64,000 bases of DNA from Phycisphaeraceae bacterium (GCA_019636555.1 JAHBXH010000001.1:1302001-1366000), one strand, 5' to 3'. Shown: positions 1 through 7,939, counted from the first letter of the stretch. Program-made: numbers and translations. The notes: a model not told the origin generated them from the sequence alone.

Positions 1-455
1 TTATCAAGCCCTCGCAGGCCGAGCGCATCGCCGCGGTGCGGCTCAAGCTCAACGTCATCGCCGACATCGTGCGCGGGAAAAAGGTTGTGGTGGTGGACGA
101 TTCCATTGTCCGCGGCACGACGACCAAGGCCAAGATGGACCAGATCCGCCAGGCCGGTGCGAAGGAGATCCACCTTCGCATCAGTTGCCCGCCGATCCGC
201 CACCCGTGCTACTTCGGGGTCGATTTCGCCACGCGCGATCAGCTCATCGCGCACAATCGCAGCATCGAGGAGGTGCGGCAATTCCTCGGCGTCGACTCGC
301 TCCGCTACCTCTCGCTCGAAGGCCTGCTCTCGTGCATGGTCCGACCCGCGCCGAACTACTGCACGGCTTGCTACAGCGGCAACTATCGGCTCGATCCGGA
401 AAAGCCGGAGACGGGTGAGATTGTCGAGGGTGAGCAGATGAAGATGTTTGGGTGA
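1..455 (+). CDS. purF: Amidophosphoribosyltransferase, C-terminal part (5' truncated by window edge)
   Basis: The last 150 residues of glutamine PRPP amidotransferase, which makes 5-phosphoribosylamine in the first step of purine synthesis. The reading frame is open from base 3 and ends in TGA at 453-455. The PRPP-binding motif VVVVDDSIVRGTT is present. The C-terminal signature HPCYFGVD followed by CTACYSGNY contains Cys residues matching those that bind the [4Fe-4S] cluster in Bacillus-type PurF, so this is probably the Fe-S form. The N-terminal glutaminase half lies upstream of the window. Confidence 0.95.
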   Translation, partial: IKPSQAERIAAVRLKLNVIADIVRGKKVVVVDDSIVRGTTTKAKMDQIRQAGAKEIHLRISCPPIRHPCYFGVDFATRDQLIAHNRSIEEVRQFLGVDSLRYLSLEGLLSCMVRPAPNYCTACYSGNYRLDPEKPETGEIVEGEQMKMFG

Positions 456-722
456 GTGCGAGAACTCGGTCGGGCGCTCTCGCCTCGCCGATTCGGCCGT
501 CGAAATTCATATGATCAGCCTGTGCGTAAGCGGCTGATGTTGAGATCGAATCCGTCTCGAGTTCAATCAGGGCCGTCGTCGTTCTGGGGATGGAAGGTGC
601 GCGATCATCGCGACAACGTGCATTTGTTTGGAGCGAAGAACGCTCCTCACGGCAGGCGGGCTGCAGAGGTCAGAAAGACATATCGGCGACAATGGAAAGA
701 AATCAGGATCGGCGTAAGACGA

Positions 723-1142
723 ATGCGGCTTAGCGACTGGAACCTGCTCGCGAGCTTCGCATTGCCCGGTTTGATCGTGTACGGAGTTGTGATAGGGCTC
801 ACGGAGTGCGCGTTGCCCCTCGGACGGGTGCTTTTGCCCCGGTACTTTGATCCGAAATCTGCTCAAGCGCGGCCAATGAGTGACTTATACGTGAGTATTT
901 CGCTGGCAATTCTGTTTTGGCTTGCAGTGGCCGTCGGGGCCTGGACTTTTTTGCATTGGATGTTCCGACGGTGGACGATCCCACAACTCGCGCGCATCAA
1001 GTTGCTGGAGGGGCTTTGCGCGTCTTGCGGGTATCCGATTCGAAAGCTTCCCGCCGCTTCTGATGGCTGCACGGTGTGCCCCGAATGCGGCGCCGCGTGG
1101 AAGCTGGTACAGACGATCAGCGGAACCGGGAACCGCGAATGA
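723..1142 (+). CDS. Small membrane protein with C-terminal zinc ribbon (tandem family, copy 1)
   Basis: A 139-residue protein of unknown function. Two hydrophobic segments (about residues 7-28 and 55-78) are followed by a short basic stretch and a C-terminal zinc-ribbon knuckle pair, CASCGYP and CPECGAAW. The frame is open back to GTG 456, directly after purF, but the upstream part is basic and low in structure. ATG 723, just before the first membrane segment, is the more likely start. The stop overlaps the next start (ATGA, 1139-1142), so the two genes are probably translationally coupled. The next two genes have the same layout (membrane pair, then CxxC...CPECGAAW). Confidence 0.65.
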   Translation: MRLSDWNLLASFALPGLIVYGVVIGLTECALPLGRVLLPRYFDPKSAQARPMSDLYVSISLAILFWLAVAVGAWTFLHWMFRRWTIPQLARIKLLEGLCASCGYPIRKLPAASDGCTVCPECGAAWKLVQTISGTGNRE

Positions 1143-1648
1143 ATGCCGATGATTCCGAAATCGCGAAGCGCGTGCCCACGGGTTGGTGGTTCTTTGGCGC
1201 AACGGTCATCGACGATCGCGGCAGGCCGTTTCGATTTAGTCGCGGAACACGCGAAGAACGTCAAGCAGCACGTGCACGACTCGCCACACTTCCGATATCC
1301 CAACTTCCGCCGAGGAAATGGACAGATTCTGCTGGTCCACTCCTGTCAATAGCAATTGCGTTGCTAGTCGTGTGGAATAGCTGGACATCGCACGGAACAC
1401 TCAGGTGGTCGGACTTGATCTTGCTTGGCGTTATCGTCGCAGTCTCGTTGCTCTCACTAACGAAATGGTCGCCGTTGCCGGTAGGGCCGCGGATTGCAAT
1501 TGAGGCTCACAATCGTCTCGTTCGCGGGTGTTGTGCCGCATGCTCCTATGAGCTTCAGGATCTGAAGGAAAAAGAGATTTCGATCTGTCCCGAATGCGGG
1601 GCCGCGTGGAAACTAAACGCTCCGCCATCCGAAAGAGAACCCGCGTGA
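1139..1648 (+). CDS. Small membrane protein with C-terminal zinc ribbon (tandem family, copy 2)
   Basis: A 169-residue protein whose ATG overlaps the stop of the preceding gene by four bases. A soluble N-terminal region of about 65 residues (containing VIDDRGRPF) precedes two hydrophobic segments and a zinc ribbon, CAACSYE and CPECGAAWKL. The N-terminal part resembles that of the third copy (VLDHRGMRRP), so copies 2 and 3 are closer to each other than to copy 1. The function is not known. A zinc ribbon facing the cytoplasm suggests binding to a protein or nucleic acid at the membrane, but this is inference. Confidence 0.7.
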   Translation: MNADDSEIAKRVPTGWWFFGATVIDDRGRPFRFSRGTREERQAARARLATLPISQLPPRKWTDSAGPLLSIAIALLVVWNSWTSHGTLRWSDLILLGVIVAVSLLSLTKWSPLPVGPRIAIEAHNRLVRGCCAACSYELQDLKEKEISICPECGAAWKLNAPPSEREPA

Positions 1649-2241
1649 GCGAAACGCGTGCGCCAGCTTCTCGCTTCCTGCCCGATCCGGTCAAACCCGG
1701 CCCGTTCGGCCTCCGCTACACGGTCCTCGATCATCGTGGAATGAGGCGTCCCCTTGCAAGCGCAACGTGGGCCGAACGTGTGGCCCACGCTCCGAATGCC
1801 GGACGTTTTCTCCCCAAGTTCCCGATGAGCGCTTCGACGATCGGACTAATACTGCTCGTAGTTGCCGCGACGTTCGCGATGCAGGATGCCGGCTCGCGGC
1901 TTGCAGCTACCTTTTCGCCGGGATCATCGGTCGCAAAGACCGCGATTCAGTTGCTCGGCCTGTTCGGTCCGCTCTTGTTCACCGTGGTCCTTCTCCTCGC
2001 GGGGCTGGTCTTCTCGGCATCGCGGATCTGGATGCCCGCGGTTGCGCGCTACTGGCTCTCGATCGGTCAGTGCGCGAGTTGCCGGTACGACCTTGCGAGA
2101 GTCGAGCCCGCACCGGATGAATACGTGGTTTGCCCGGAGTGCGGCGCGGCGTGGAGAATTAGTCGTGAGAGATCAGAGAATCCGACTTCGAGCTCGGAGC
2201 CGCCGACTTCAGTCGGCGCGGTCCAAGATCATCGGCGCTGA
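1645..2241 (+). CDS. Small membrane protein with C-terminal zinc ribbon (tandem family, copy 3; REP-derived tail)
   Basis: A 198-residue protein. GTG 1645 overlaps the preceding TGA (GTGA), giving a three-gene overlapping series. A soluble N-terminus with VLDHRGM is followed by two hydrophobic segments and a zinc ribbon, CASCRYD and CPECGAAWRI. About 20 residues after the ribbon, from roughly base 2190, are encoded by the left REP-like palindrome beside the transposase gene. The original 3' end therefore appears to have been replaced when the REP/RAYT unit arrived. The last 33 bases overlap the convergent transposase gene. Confidence 0.7.
   Translation: MSETRAPASRFLPDPVKPGPFGLRYTVLDHRGMRRPLASATWAERVAHAPNAGRFLPKFPMSASTIGLILLVVAATFAMQDAGSRLAATFSPGSSVAKTAIQLLGLFGPLLFTVVLLLAGLVFSASRIWMPAVARYWLSIGQCASCRYDLARVEPAPDEYVVCPECGAAWRISRERSENPTSSSEPPTSVGAVQDHRR
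2193..2220 (+). repeat. REP-like palindrome, left copy flanking the RAYT gene
   Basis: An 8-bp stem (2201-2208 with 2211-2218) around a central TC, preceded by the head CTCGGAGC at 2193-2200. It is the inverted counterpart of 2821-2848: 26 of 28 bases agree after reverse complementing. The two differences lie at paired stem positions (C-G against G-C), so pairing is preserved. The stop codon of the transposase gene lies in this palindrome. Confidence 0.8.
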
Positions 2242-2793
2242 TGAATCCGGGCGAATGCTTGCTGACTTTTGAGGCGCGCGATAGACAATGAGCGGCTTTT
2301 CTTGTTGAAGCACATACCGAATCGCGCCACGGATTGATGGTCCGTCGGGCAAAAGTCGGTGCGAACCGTTCCGTGTCCACCAAGTGATCGCGGGTGGCTT
2401 TCCGAAACGCTGAGATAATCGCCGCGCCGAAACGCCCTTGAATCGCCGGAGGACTTCAGCCCCCTCCAGTCGGGGTGAGTGAACAACGACATGGCAATGG
2501 CCTCGCATGATTGCAAAGGCGCCGATGCGTCCAGCAGCATTTTGAGAAGCCTCTTCGAAAGCCAGTGCGCAGACTTCCGCGTGCCTGGGCGTGAGCCAAA
2601 CTTCAACGCCCTTCACTTGCTTTAGAGCTTCATCAAGAATGCGCGGCATGTCGCGGTCATAGGGGGTTCCGACTTGATTGTGAATCACATGTCCTGCGTC
2701 AGTGGGTACGCGGCTCACGAATCCCCGTTCGTCGCCCGGAAGCCATGTTCCGTGCGTTGTCCAAGTGAGAAGATAAACGCCACCCCGATTCAC
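2209..2793 (-). CDS. REP-associated tyrosine transposase (Y1/IS200-like HUH nuclease, RAYT)
   Basis: A 194-residue single-strand nuclease of the Y1_Tnp superfamily. The N-terminal strand reads VYLLTWTTHGTWLPGDERG. The metal-binding pair His99-x-His101 is in GHCHVVV, and the likely nucleophile Tyr160 is in IRGAIRYVLQQE. The frame is open to 2901, but that would include the right REP palindrome. GTG at 2793, preceded by AGAGG, places the gene neatly between the two palindromes. RAYT proteins are domesticated relatives of IS200/IS605 transposases that act on REP hairpins. The inverted REP pair around this gene fits that role. Confidence 0.85.
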   Translation of the reverse strand: MNRGGVYLLTWTTHGTWLPGDERGFVSRVPTDAGHVIHNQVGTPYDRDMPRILDEALKQVKGVEVWLTPRHAEVCALAFEEASQNAAGRIGAFAIMRGHCHVVVHSPRLEGAEVLRRFKGVSARRLSQRFGKPPAITWWTRNGSHRLLPDGPSIRGAIRYVLQQEKPLIVYRAPQKSASIRPDSSAPMILDRAD

Positions 2794-2820
2794 GCCTCTG
2801 ATCGTAACGAATGCGAAGCC

Positions 2821-2848
2821 CGCGCGGACTGAAGTCCGCGGCTCCGAG
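2821..2848 (-). repeat. REP-like palindrome, right copy flanking the RAYT gene
   Basis: Read on the minus strand it has the same head (CTCGGAGC) and an 8-bp stem as the copy at 2193-2220. The stem is 2823-2830 with 2833-2840. It lies immediately 5' of the transposase start and about 45 bases before mqnD. Confidence 0.8.
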
Positions 2849-2891
2849 TTCTCGCGCGGGCCCTTGTCTTTGGTTCGGCTAGCATCGCCCG

Positions 2892-3866
2892 ATGCCCGCA
2901 ATTCCCCTCATCCTCGCCCACTCCCCCGACCCCGACGACGCCTTCATGTGGTGGCCGCTCACGGGCAAGATCAATTCCGATGGCACGCCGCAGCCCGGAG
3001 ATGCAGGACAACCCCGCATCGACACCGGTCGTTTCGCCTTTCGCGCGCTCCCGGCTGATATTCATGTCCTGAACCAGCGTGCTTCCAAGGCAGCCGATCT
3101 CGAGATCACCGCGCTCTCCGCCCGCGCATACGCAGATGTCAGAGATCGTTACATCATCACATCCTGCGGCGGCTCTTTCGGCGATGGTTACGGGCCCAAA
3201 GTGGTCGTGCGGGGCGATCACAGCGCGGACGAGATTCAACTCAAGTGCGAAAGCTGCCTCGCCAAACCCGGTGTGCGCATTGCCGTCCCCGGCTTGCAGA
3301 CAACAGCGTTTCTGCTGCTCGGGCTCGTCCTCGGCCCCGAAATCGCTCGTCAGCGCGAGCGATTTGTTGAGATGCCCTTCGAGCAGATCATCGGCGCGGT
3401 CGCCCGGCGCGAGGTCAATGCGGGGCTTGTGATCCACGAAGGGCAGCTCACGTTTGCGGACGCCGGCCTCCGCATGCTTCTCGATGTCGGGGCATGGTGG
3501 AAGGAAAGAGCCGGTCTGCTCACGCCGCTCGGGGTCAACGCGATCCGGCGCGATCTCGATAGGTTGCACGGGCCGGGAACCGTGCGCGAAGTCGCGGCAC
3601 TCCTGAAGCAGAGCGTCGCCTATTCCATGGAACATCGCGACGAATCCACCCGCTACACGCTGCCTTTCGCGCTCGCCAACGTCTCGCGCAGCGGCAACAC
3701 CGGAGAAGCGCCGACCCTCGAGCGTGTCGAGCGCTATTGCCGCATGTACGTCACCTCTGAAACGCTCGAGATGGGCGAGCGCGGCCGCCATGCAATTCAG
3801 CGACTGCTGAGAGATGGTGCGAATGCCGGTCTTTGCCCTGATCCCGGTGAAGTGGACTTGGCGTAA
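2892..3866 (+). CDS. mqnD: 1,4-dihydroxy-6-naphthoate synthase (futalosine pathway of menaquinone synthesis)
   Basis: A 324-residue periplasmic-binding-fold enzyme that converts cyclic de-hypoxanthinyl futalosine to 1,4-dihydroxy-6-naphthoate. Family signatures are SPDPDDAFMWW at residues 11-21, the segment LVIHEGQLTF with His182 at the position of the catalytic His, and PLGVNAIRRDL. Length is slightly above the usual 280 or so because of a short insertion near residue 35. It implies menaquinone synthesis by the futalosine route. No other mqn gene is nearby. The start is 45 bases after the right REP copy and has no clear ribosome binding site. Confidence 0.93.
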   Translation: MPAIPLILAHSPDPDDAFMWWPLTGKINSDGTPQPGDAGQPRIDTGRFAFRALPADIHVLNQRASKAADLEITALSARAYADVRDRYIITSCGGSFGDGYGPKVVVRGDHSADEIQLKCESCLAKPGVRIAVPGLQTTAFLLLGLVLGPEIARQRERFVEMPFEQIIGAVARREVNAGLVIHEGQLTFADAGLRMLLDVGAWWKERAGLLTPLGVNAIRRDLDRLHGPGTVREVAALLKQSVAYSMEHRDESTRYTLPFALANVSRSGNTGEAPTLERVERYCRMYVTSETLEMGERGRHAIQRLLRDGANAGLCPDPGEVDLA

Positions 3867-4010
3867 GGTCAAGTCGATTCAGCCGGACAATGCGATCAAA
3901 GAAATTCGAAGCCGAGCGTCCGATGCCTTCACTCCAAGGCGTTCTTTCAGCTCTTTGAGTCGAACCTGGAGTTTTTCGCATTCTGATGCCCGGATCGGTA
4001 TCCTCACGCT

Positions 4011-4721
4011 ATGAATCTCATCCGTTTCGAATTCGGTGTCTCGATCGAACTCGCGGGAGGCAAGCAACTCCCCATCCGCCACATCATCGGCATCGGGATG
4101 AACTACGCCAAGCATGCGTATGAACAAGGCAAAGGCGTCCCGGAGCGCCCCGTGCTCTTCACGAAGAATCCGATGTCCGCGTGCGTGAGCGGCGACGACA
4201 TCATCGTCCCGAAGATCTGCCAGGATCGGCCGCAGGTCGATTTCGAGGCCGAACTCGGCGTGGTGATCGGCGAGAAGACGCGCGACATCTCGAAAGCCGA
4301 TGCGCTCGGCGCCGTGCTCGGATACTGCTCCGCGAACGATGTCTCCGCGCGATGGTGGCAGAAGGACGGCGCGGGCGGTCAGTTCTGCCGCGGCAAGAGC
4401 TTTGACACGTTCTGCCCCATAGGCCCGTCTCTCGTTCCCGCTTCGGAAGTGAAGAACCCGCAGAAGCTGCGGCTCACGACCAAGGTCAACGGGACTCTTA
4501 TGCAGGATGCGAGCACGAGTGACATGATTTTTGACGTCGCGACCCTCATCCACGAGATCAGCCGCGGCACGACGATTCTTCCCGGCACGCTTATCCTCAC
4601 CGGCACTCCGAGCGGTGTCGGATTCGCGCGAACTCCCCCGATCTTCCTGAAGGCCGGCGATCGAGTGGAAGTGGAGGTGGAAGGCCTCGGCGTGCTGGCG
4701 AACACCGTTCGATTCGAGTGA
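4011..4721 (+). CDS. Fumarylacetoacetate hydrolase (FAH) family protein
   Basis: A 236-residue single-domain FAH protein. The metal-binding acidic cluster DFEAELG is at residues 77-83 and GYCSANDVSAR is near residue 110. The C-terminal TGTPSGVGFA loop is typical of bacterial 2-hydroxyhepta-2,4-diene-1,7-dioate isomerase/acylpyruvase-like members. The substrate cannot be told from sequence; acylpyruvate hydrolysis or oxaloacetate decarboxylation are common activities in the family. The stop lies 13 bases before the methyltransferase start, so the two are probably co-transcribed. Confidence 0.85.
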   Translation: MNLIRFEFGVSIELAGGKQLPIRHIIGIGMNYAKHAYEQGKGVPERPVLFTKNPMSACVSGDDIIVPKICQDRPQVDFEAELGVVIGEKTRDISKADALGAVLGYCSANDVSARWWQKDGAGGQFCRGKSFDTFCPIGPSLVPASEVKNPQKLRLTTKVNGTLMQDASTSDMIFDVATLIHEISRGTTILPGTLILTGTPSGVGFARTPPIFLKAGDRVEVEVEGLGVLANTVRFE

Positions 4722-4734
4722 ACTGGAGGGGGCT

Positions 4735-5577
4735 TTGGCGGGCGTTCTTGACTATGCGATCCGGAAGTTCGTGCCCTCGTTGCCGCCGCTGACGCGCAAT
4801 CGGGTTCTCATGGCGCCGTTCGACGCGATCGACTATCTCTCGCGCTCCGGCGATCCGGAAATGTCGAGCCTCCCGCCGAATCGTCTGCGCGTCCGGACCG
4901 GCGTCGGGAATCGCCTGCTGGGAAACGCCGCATACTGGGTGCGCACCGGACGGGATTTCTGGGATCAACAGGCTTCGTCAGGGCGGGTTTTGGAGAACTC
5001 GTCGATTCTCGATCTTGGCTGCGGATGCGGCCGCTGTGCGATCACTCTGAAGAAGTTTGGGATCGGCGGCAAGCCGTTTTCAGGCCGATATGTCGGACTC
5101 GATGTCGATCGGGAGATGATCGAATGGTGCTCCGGCCACGTCGGCGACGATCGTTTCCGTTTCTCCCACGTTGATGTGCACAGCGAGGTGTACAACCCGC
5201 GCCGCGGCGAAGCGACCGGTGTGCAGTGGCCTGTCGAAGACGGCACGATCGACTTCATGTTCGCCATCTCGGTCTTTTCGCACTTGCTCGAGAACGACTT
5301 TGTCGCGTATCTGCGCGAGATCAGGCGTGTGCTGAGGCCCGGCGGGCTCGCCAACATCAGCACATTCTGCATGGAAGATGTGGACAGCGGCGAGAACCGG
5401 CGCTGGTCATTCCGGCACAAAATGGGCGCGACTTACGTCGAGAACGTGCGTTATCCCGAGGCAGCGACCGGCTACGAGCGCCAGTGGGTGCTCGATCAGG
5501 GCGCGTCCGTCGGGCTTGCACGCTTTGAAATCAGCCCGTCGCCGGTGCAGACCTGCTTTGTTTTCCGCGCGGAGTGA
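4735..5577 (+). CDS. Class I SAM-dependent methyltransferase (TTG start)
   Basis: A 280-residue protein with a Rossmann-fold methyltransferase domain. Motif I is ILDLGCGCGRC at about residues 91-101, the acidic end of strand 2 is in GLDVDREM, and motif IV is near FMFAISVFSHL. The start is TTG at 4735, chosen because GGAGG at 4725-4729 lies five bases upstream; no ATG is well placed. The substrate is unknown. The layout (roughly 90-residue N-terminal helix region, then a methyltransferase-11-like core) is common among small-molecule methyltransferases. Confidence 0.85.
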   Translation: MAGVLDYAIRKFVPSLPPLTRNRVLMAPFDAIDYLSRSGDPEMSSLPPNRLRVRTGVGNRLLGNAAYWVRTGRDFWDQQASSGRVLENSSILDLGCGCGRCAITLKKFGIGGKPFSGRYVGLDVDREMIEWCSGHVGDDRFRFSHVDVHSEVYNPRRGEATGVQWPVEDGTIDFMFAISVFSHLLENDFVAYLREIRRVLRPGGLANISTFCMEDVDSGENRRWSFRHKMGATYVENVRYPEAATGYERQWVLDQGASVGLARFEISPSPVQTCFVFRAE

Positions 5578-5605
5578 CTCGGCGAGGCGAACAATCACGG
5601 CTCCC

Positions 5606-6100
5606 ATGAGCCGGAAGAAAGACCAGCCCGACGAACCCACGATCGAGAACCGGCGCGCCCGGTTCGAGTATCACATCGGCGAGACGTTTGAAGTGGGGAT
5701 CGCGCTCCGCGGCACCGAAGTCAAAAGTGTTCGCGCCGGTCACGTCTCCCTCGGCGAGGGATACGTGCGGGCGAGCAGTTCTCCGCTCGAATTGACGCTT
5801 CACAGCGCCAATATCGGGGAGTACGGGCCCGCCGGACCGCTCGGCAACGGTCGCCAGCACGCGCCGACTCGCGTGCGTGCACTCCTCGCGCACAAGAAAG
5901 AAATCCTCAAGCTCGCGAAGGAGTCGGAGGTCAAGGGCATGACCATCGTGCCCCTCAAGCTCTATTTCAAGAATGGCTACGCGAAGCTGTTGATCGGGAT
6001 CGCCAAGGGCAAGGCCAAGCACGACAAGCGCGATTCGATCAAGGAACGCGAGGCCAAGCGGGATATCGACCGCGCGATGACCCGCAAGTCGCACCGGTAA
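5606..6100 (+). CDS. smpB: SsrA-binding protein
   Basis: A 164-residue partner of tmRNA in trans-translation. It carries the typical N-terminal segment IENRRARFEY, the core ALRGTEVKSVRAGHVSL, and the basic C-terminal tail (KGKAKHDKRDSIKERE) that enters the ribosomal A-site. ATG 5606 gives the family's normal length; the frame is open further upstream inside the methyltransferase gene, but that part is out-of-frame overlap. It is convergent with atpC. Confidence 0.95.
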   Translation: MSRKKDQPDEPTIENRRARFEYHIGETFEVGIALRGTEVKSVRAGHVSLGEGYVRASSSPLELTLHSANIGEYGPAGPLGNGRQHAPTRVRALLAHKKEILKLAKESEVKGMTIVPLKLYFKNGYAKLLIGIAKGKAKHDKRDSIKEREAKRDIDRAMTRKSHR

Positions 6101-6155
6101 GAAAAAGGGCCCACGAGCACGGGCGTTTGTGACCTTGCGTTGGCGGCCGATCGCC

Positions 6156-6587
6156 TTAGGCGATCTTCTTGCCGCGGGCGAGCCGTATCTTTTCGCTCGC
6201 CGATCGGATCTCGCGGTCGCGCCGCTTGTTCTTGGCTTCGCGGCTCGGATCGTCGATCGAGACGCGATCGTTCTCGAGTTTGTTGAGCTGCGCTTCCGCT
6301 TCTGTCGCGTTCAGCTCCGAGACCGGAGTTGCTCGCTCCGCGAGAATCGTCAACTCGTTCTCCGCCATTTGCAGGACGCCGCCATCGATGAAATAGTTAC
6401 CCGCCGCCTTCGCGTTCCCGGAAAACTCAAGCTTCAATTCGCCGATGCCAAGTTTGCCGAGGATCGGAGCACGCCCGGGCAGGAAGCCCATCAAGCCGTC
6501 CCACATCGGAACCACCGCGCTCGAAACCGGCTCGTCGAACAAGCGGGCGGCGGGAGTCACAAGGCGGCAGCGGAAAGTCGAAGCCAA
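6156..6587 (-). CDS. atpC: ATP synthase epsilon subunit (orphan gene, TTG start)
   Basis: A 143-residue F1 epsilon subunit. The N-terminal beta-sandwich starts TFRCRLVTPAARLFDE and continues through VPMWDGLMGFLPGRAPIL. A C-terminal helical pair rich in Glu/Lys/Arg follows. The frame is open upstream to 6845, but GGAGG at 6594-6598 six bases before TTG 6587 and alignment with family N-termini fix the start. Epsilon couples and inhibits rotation in F1. It normally follows atpD; here the upstream neighbour is a divergent permease and no other ATP synthase gene is visible. Confidence 0.9.
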   Translation of the reverse strand: MASTFRCRLVTPAARLFDEPVSSAVVPMWDGLMGFLPGRAPILGKLGIGELKLEFSGNAKAAGNYFIDGGVLQMAENELTILAERATPVSELNATEAEAQLNKLENDRVSIDDPSREAKNKRRDREIRSASEKIRLARGKKIA

Positions 6588-6676
6588 GGCAAACCTCCAA
6601 TTCCCCGTATCAATGGGGGGCGGGATGGTACGTCGCCGTTCTGCGTTTGGCGAGGGTTTCGCGTAGGCTCCGAAAC

Positions 6677-7660
6677 GTGAGAGCGCGTGCAATTCCCATC
6701 CTGATAGGTTTTTTGGTGCTCGCGGCGCTGGCATTTTGGCTGCGTCTGCGGGTCGGCGGTCCGCTGCCGCCGGGCTCGGAACAGATTCTTGAGTTTCGAG
6801 CACAGCGTGCGACCGCCGGGCTGATTGTCGGCATCGGTTTGGCAACGGCGGGGGTTCTGCTCCAGTGCCTTTTCCGAAACCCGCTCGCCTCTCCTGAATT
6901 GCTCGGCATGTCGAGCGGCGCCGGGGTCGCGGTCATGCTCTGGCAACTCGGCGCGTACCACGCCGGCCTTGGAATCGCGCAGAGCGGCATGGTCAACATC
7001 GGCGCCGGCGTTGCGCTCCCGGGCGCGGTCGGCGCGCTCGCACTCACGTATCTGCTGAGTCAACGCCGCGGCAGAGTCGAACCCGTCTCGCTCATTCTCA
7101 CAGGCGTCATTGTCGGGATCATCGCGGCGGCGCTCATCTCGCTCATCCAACAATTGCTCCCCGATCGGGGCGTCGCGGCGTCGCGACTCCTGCTCGGCGC
7201 CATCAACGACGACGTGCGGTGGGGGGGCATCGCCACCGCGGGCGCAGTCACGCTCGCGTGCGCGATCTGGGCGATTTGGCGCGGGAGAGCGCTCGATGTT
7301 GCCTCGCTCTCCGACGATGAGGCTCGATCGCTCGGCGTCGCGCTCGGTTGGCTTCGGATCGAGCTCTTCCTGCTCGCGGGTATTCTGACTTCAGTCACTT
7401 TTGCGATCGCGGGGCCTGTTGCATTCGTGGGCCTGGTTTGTCCTCACCTCGTGCGCTTACTCATCGGCCCCTCGCATCAAAGGCTTGTCATCGGCGCCGC
7501 TCTCCTCGGCGGCGCGATGGTCGTCTTTGCCGATTGCCTCGTCCGTTCGATTGATTTCGGCTCGGGGCGCCTTCCCATCAGTGTGCTCACGGCCCTGATC
7601 GGCGGTCCTGTGCTGATCTGGATGCTTCGAAGGCGAAGCGGTCTTCTCACGGCGGAGTGA
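6677..7660 (+). CDS. FecCD-family ABC transporter permease (iron-siderophore/cobalamin type)
   Basis: A 327-residue membrane protein with about nine or ten hydrophobic segments. Family landmarks are LIVGIGLATAGVLLQCLFRNPLASPELLG and, near the C-terminus, GPVAFVGLVCPHLVRLLIG, which contacts the ATPase. It would carry ferric siderophore, heme or cobalamin across the inner membrane. No substrate-binding protein or ATPase gene is adjacent, so its partners must be elsewhere. GTG 6677 was chosen; the frame is open to TTG 6647. Confidence 0.88.
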   Translation: MRARAIPILIGFLVLAALAFWLRLRVGGPLPPGSEQILEFRAQRATAGLIVGIGLATAGVLLQCLFRNPLASPELLGMSSGAGVAVMLWQLGAYHAGLGIAQSGMVNIGAGVALPGAVGALALTYLLSQRRGRVEPVSLILTGVIVGIIAAALISLIQQLLPDRGVAASRLLLGAINDDVRWGGIATAGAVTLACAIWAIWRGRALDVASLSDDEARSLGVALGWLRIELFLLAGILTSVTFAIAGPVAFVGLVCPHLVRLLIGPSHQRLVIGAALLGGAMVVFADCLVRSIDFGSGRLPISVLTALIGGPVLIWMLRRRSGLLTAE

Positions 7661-7795
7661 GCATGAGAGAGCGCGGCAGCTCTTCCGATAGAGTCGGCGC
7701 GGCAGGTCTCCGATGCGAGCGATTGGCGATCCGTGCTTCGACTCGGGCAATAAGCACGCCAAGTCGTCGAATGCCCAATGCCCAATGCCTGATGC

Positions 7796-7933
7796 CTAGC
7801 AGGCTGTTGAAAAACTCCAACCAGTCGCAATTTCGAACCGCCATCTACCCTCGCGACCCGGGTCTGAGGGCCAGAAAGTTGTCTGCAATGCGTCGGCGCA
7901 GTAAGCACAATCAGAATTTCAACAGCCTGCTAG
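7796..7933. mobile_element. MITE-like element with 17-bp perfect terminal inverted repeats
   Basis: CTAGCAGGCTGTTGAAA at 7796-7812 is repeated exactly in inverted orientation at 7917-7933. The roughly 104 bases between have no credible gene. The outer edges are CTAG on both sides, which could be a palindromic target duplication or part of the repeat. The size (138 bp) and lack of coding capacity suggest a non-autonomous element moved by a transposase encoded elsewhere. Just upstream, near 7771-7795, there is a short run of ATGCCCA-type direct repeats. Confidence 0.65.
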
Positions 7934-7939
7934 TACTTT

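Noticed and set aside
2794..2901. Longer start for the RAYT gene at 2901
   Set aside because: The extra 36 residues would be encoded by the right REP palindrome and would overlap the mqnD start. GTG 2793 keeps the gene between the repeats.
6108..6130. Terminator between smpB and atpC
   Set aside because: The stem is only about four base pairs (GCCC/GGGC) with a poor T-run; not strong enough to list.
7383..7392. Further REP-like hairpin (GACTTCAGTC) inside the FecCD gene
   Set aside because: Only the 10-base core matches; the CTCGGAGC head is absent and the bases encode a conserved part of the permease.
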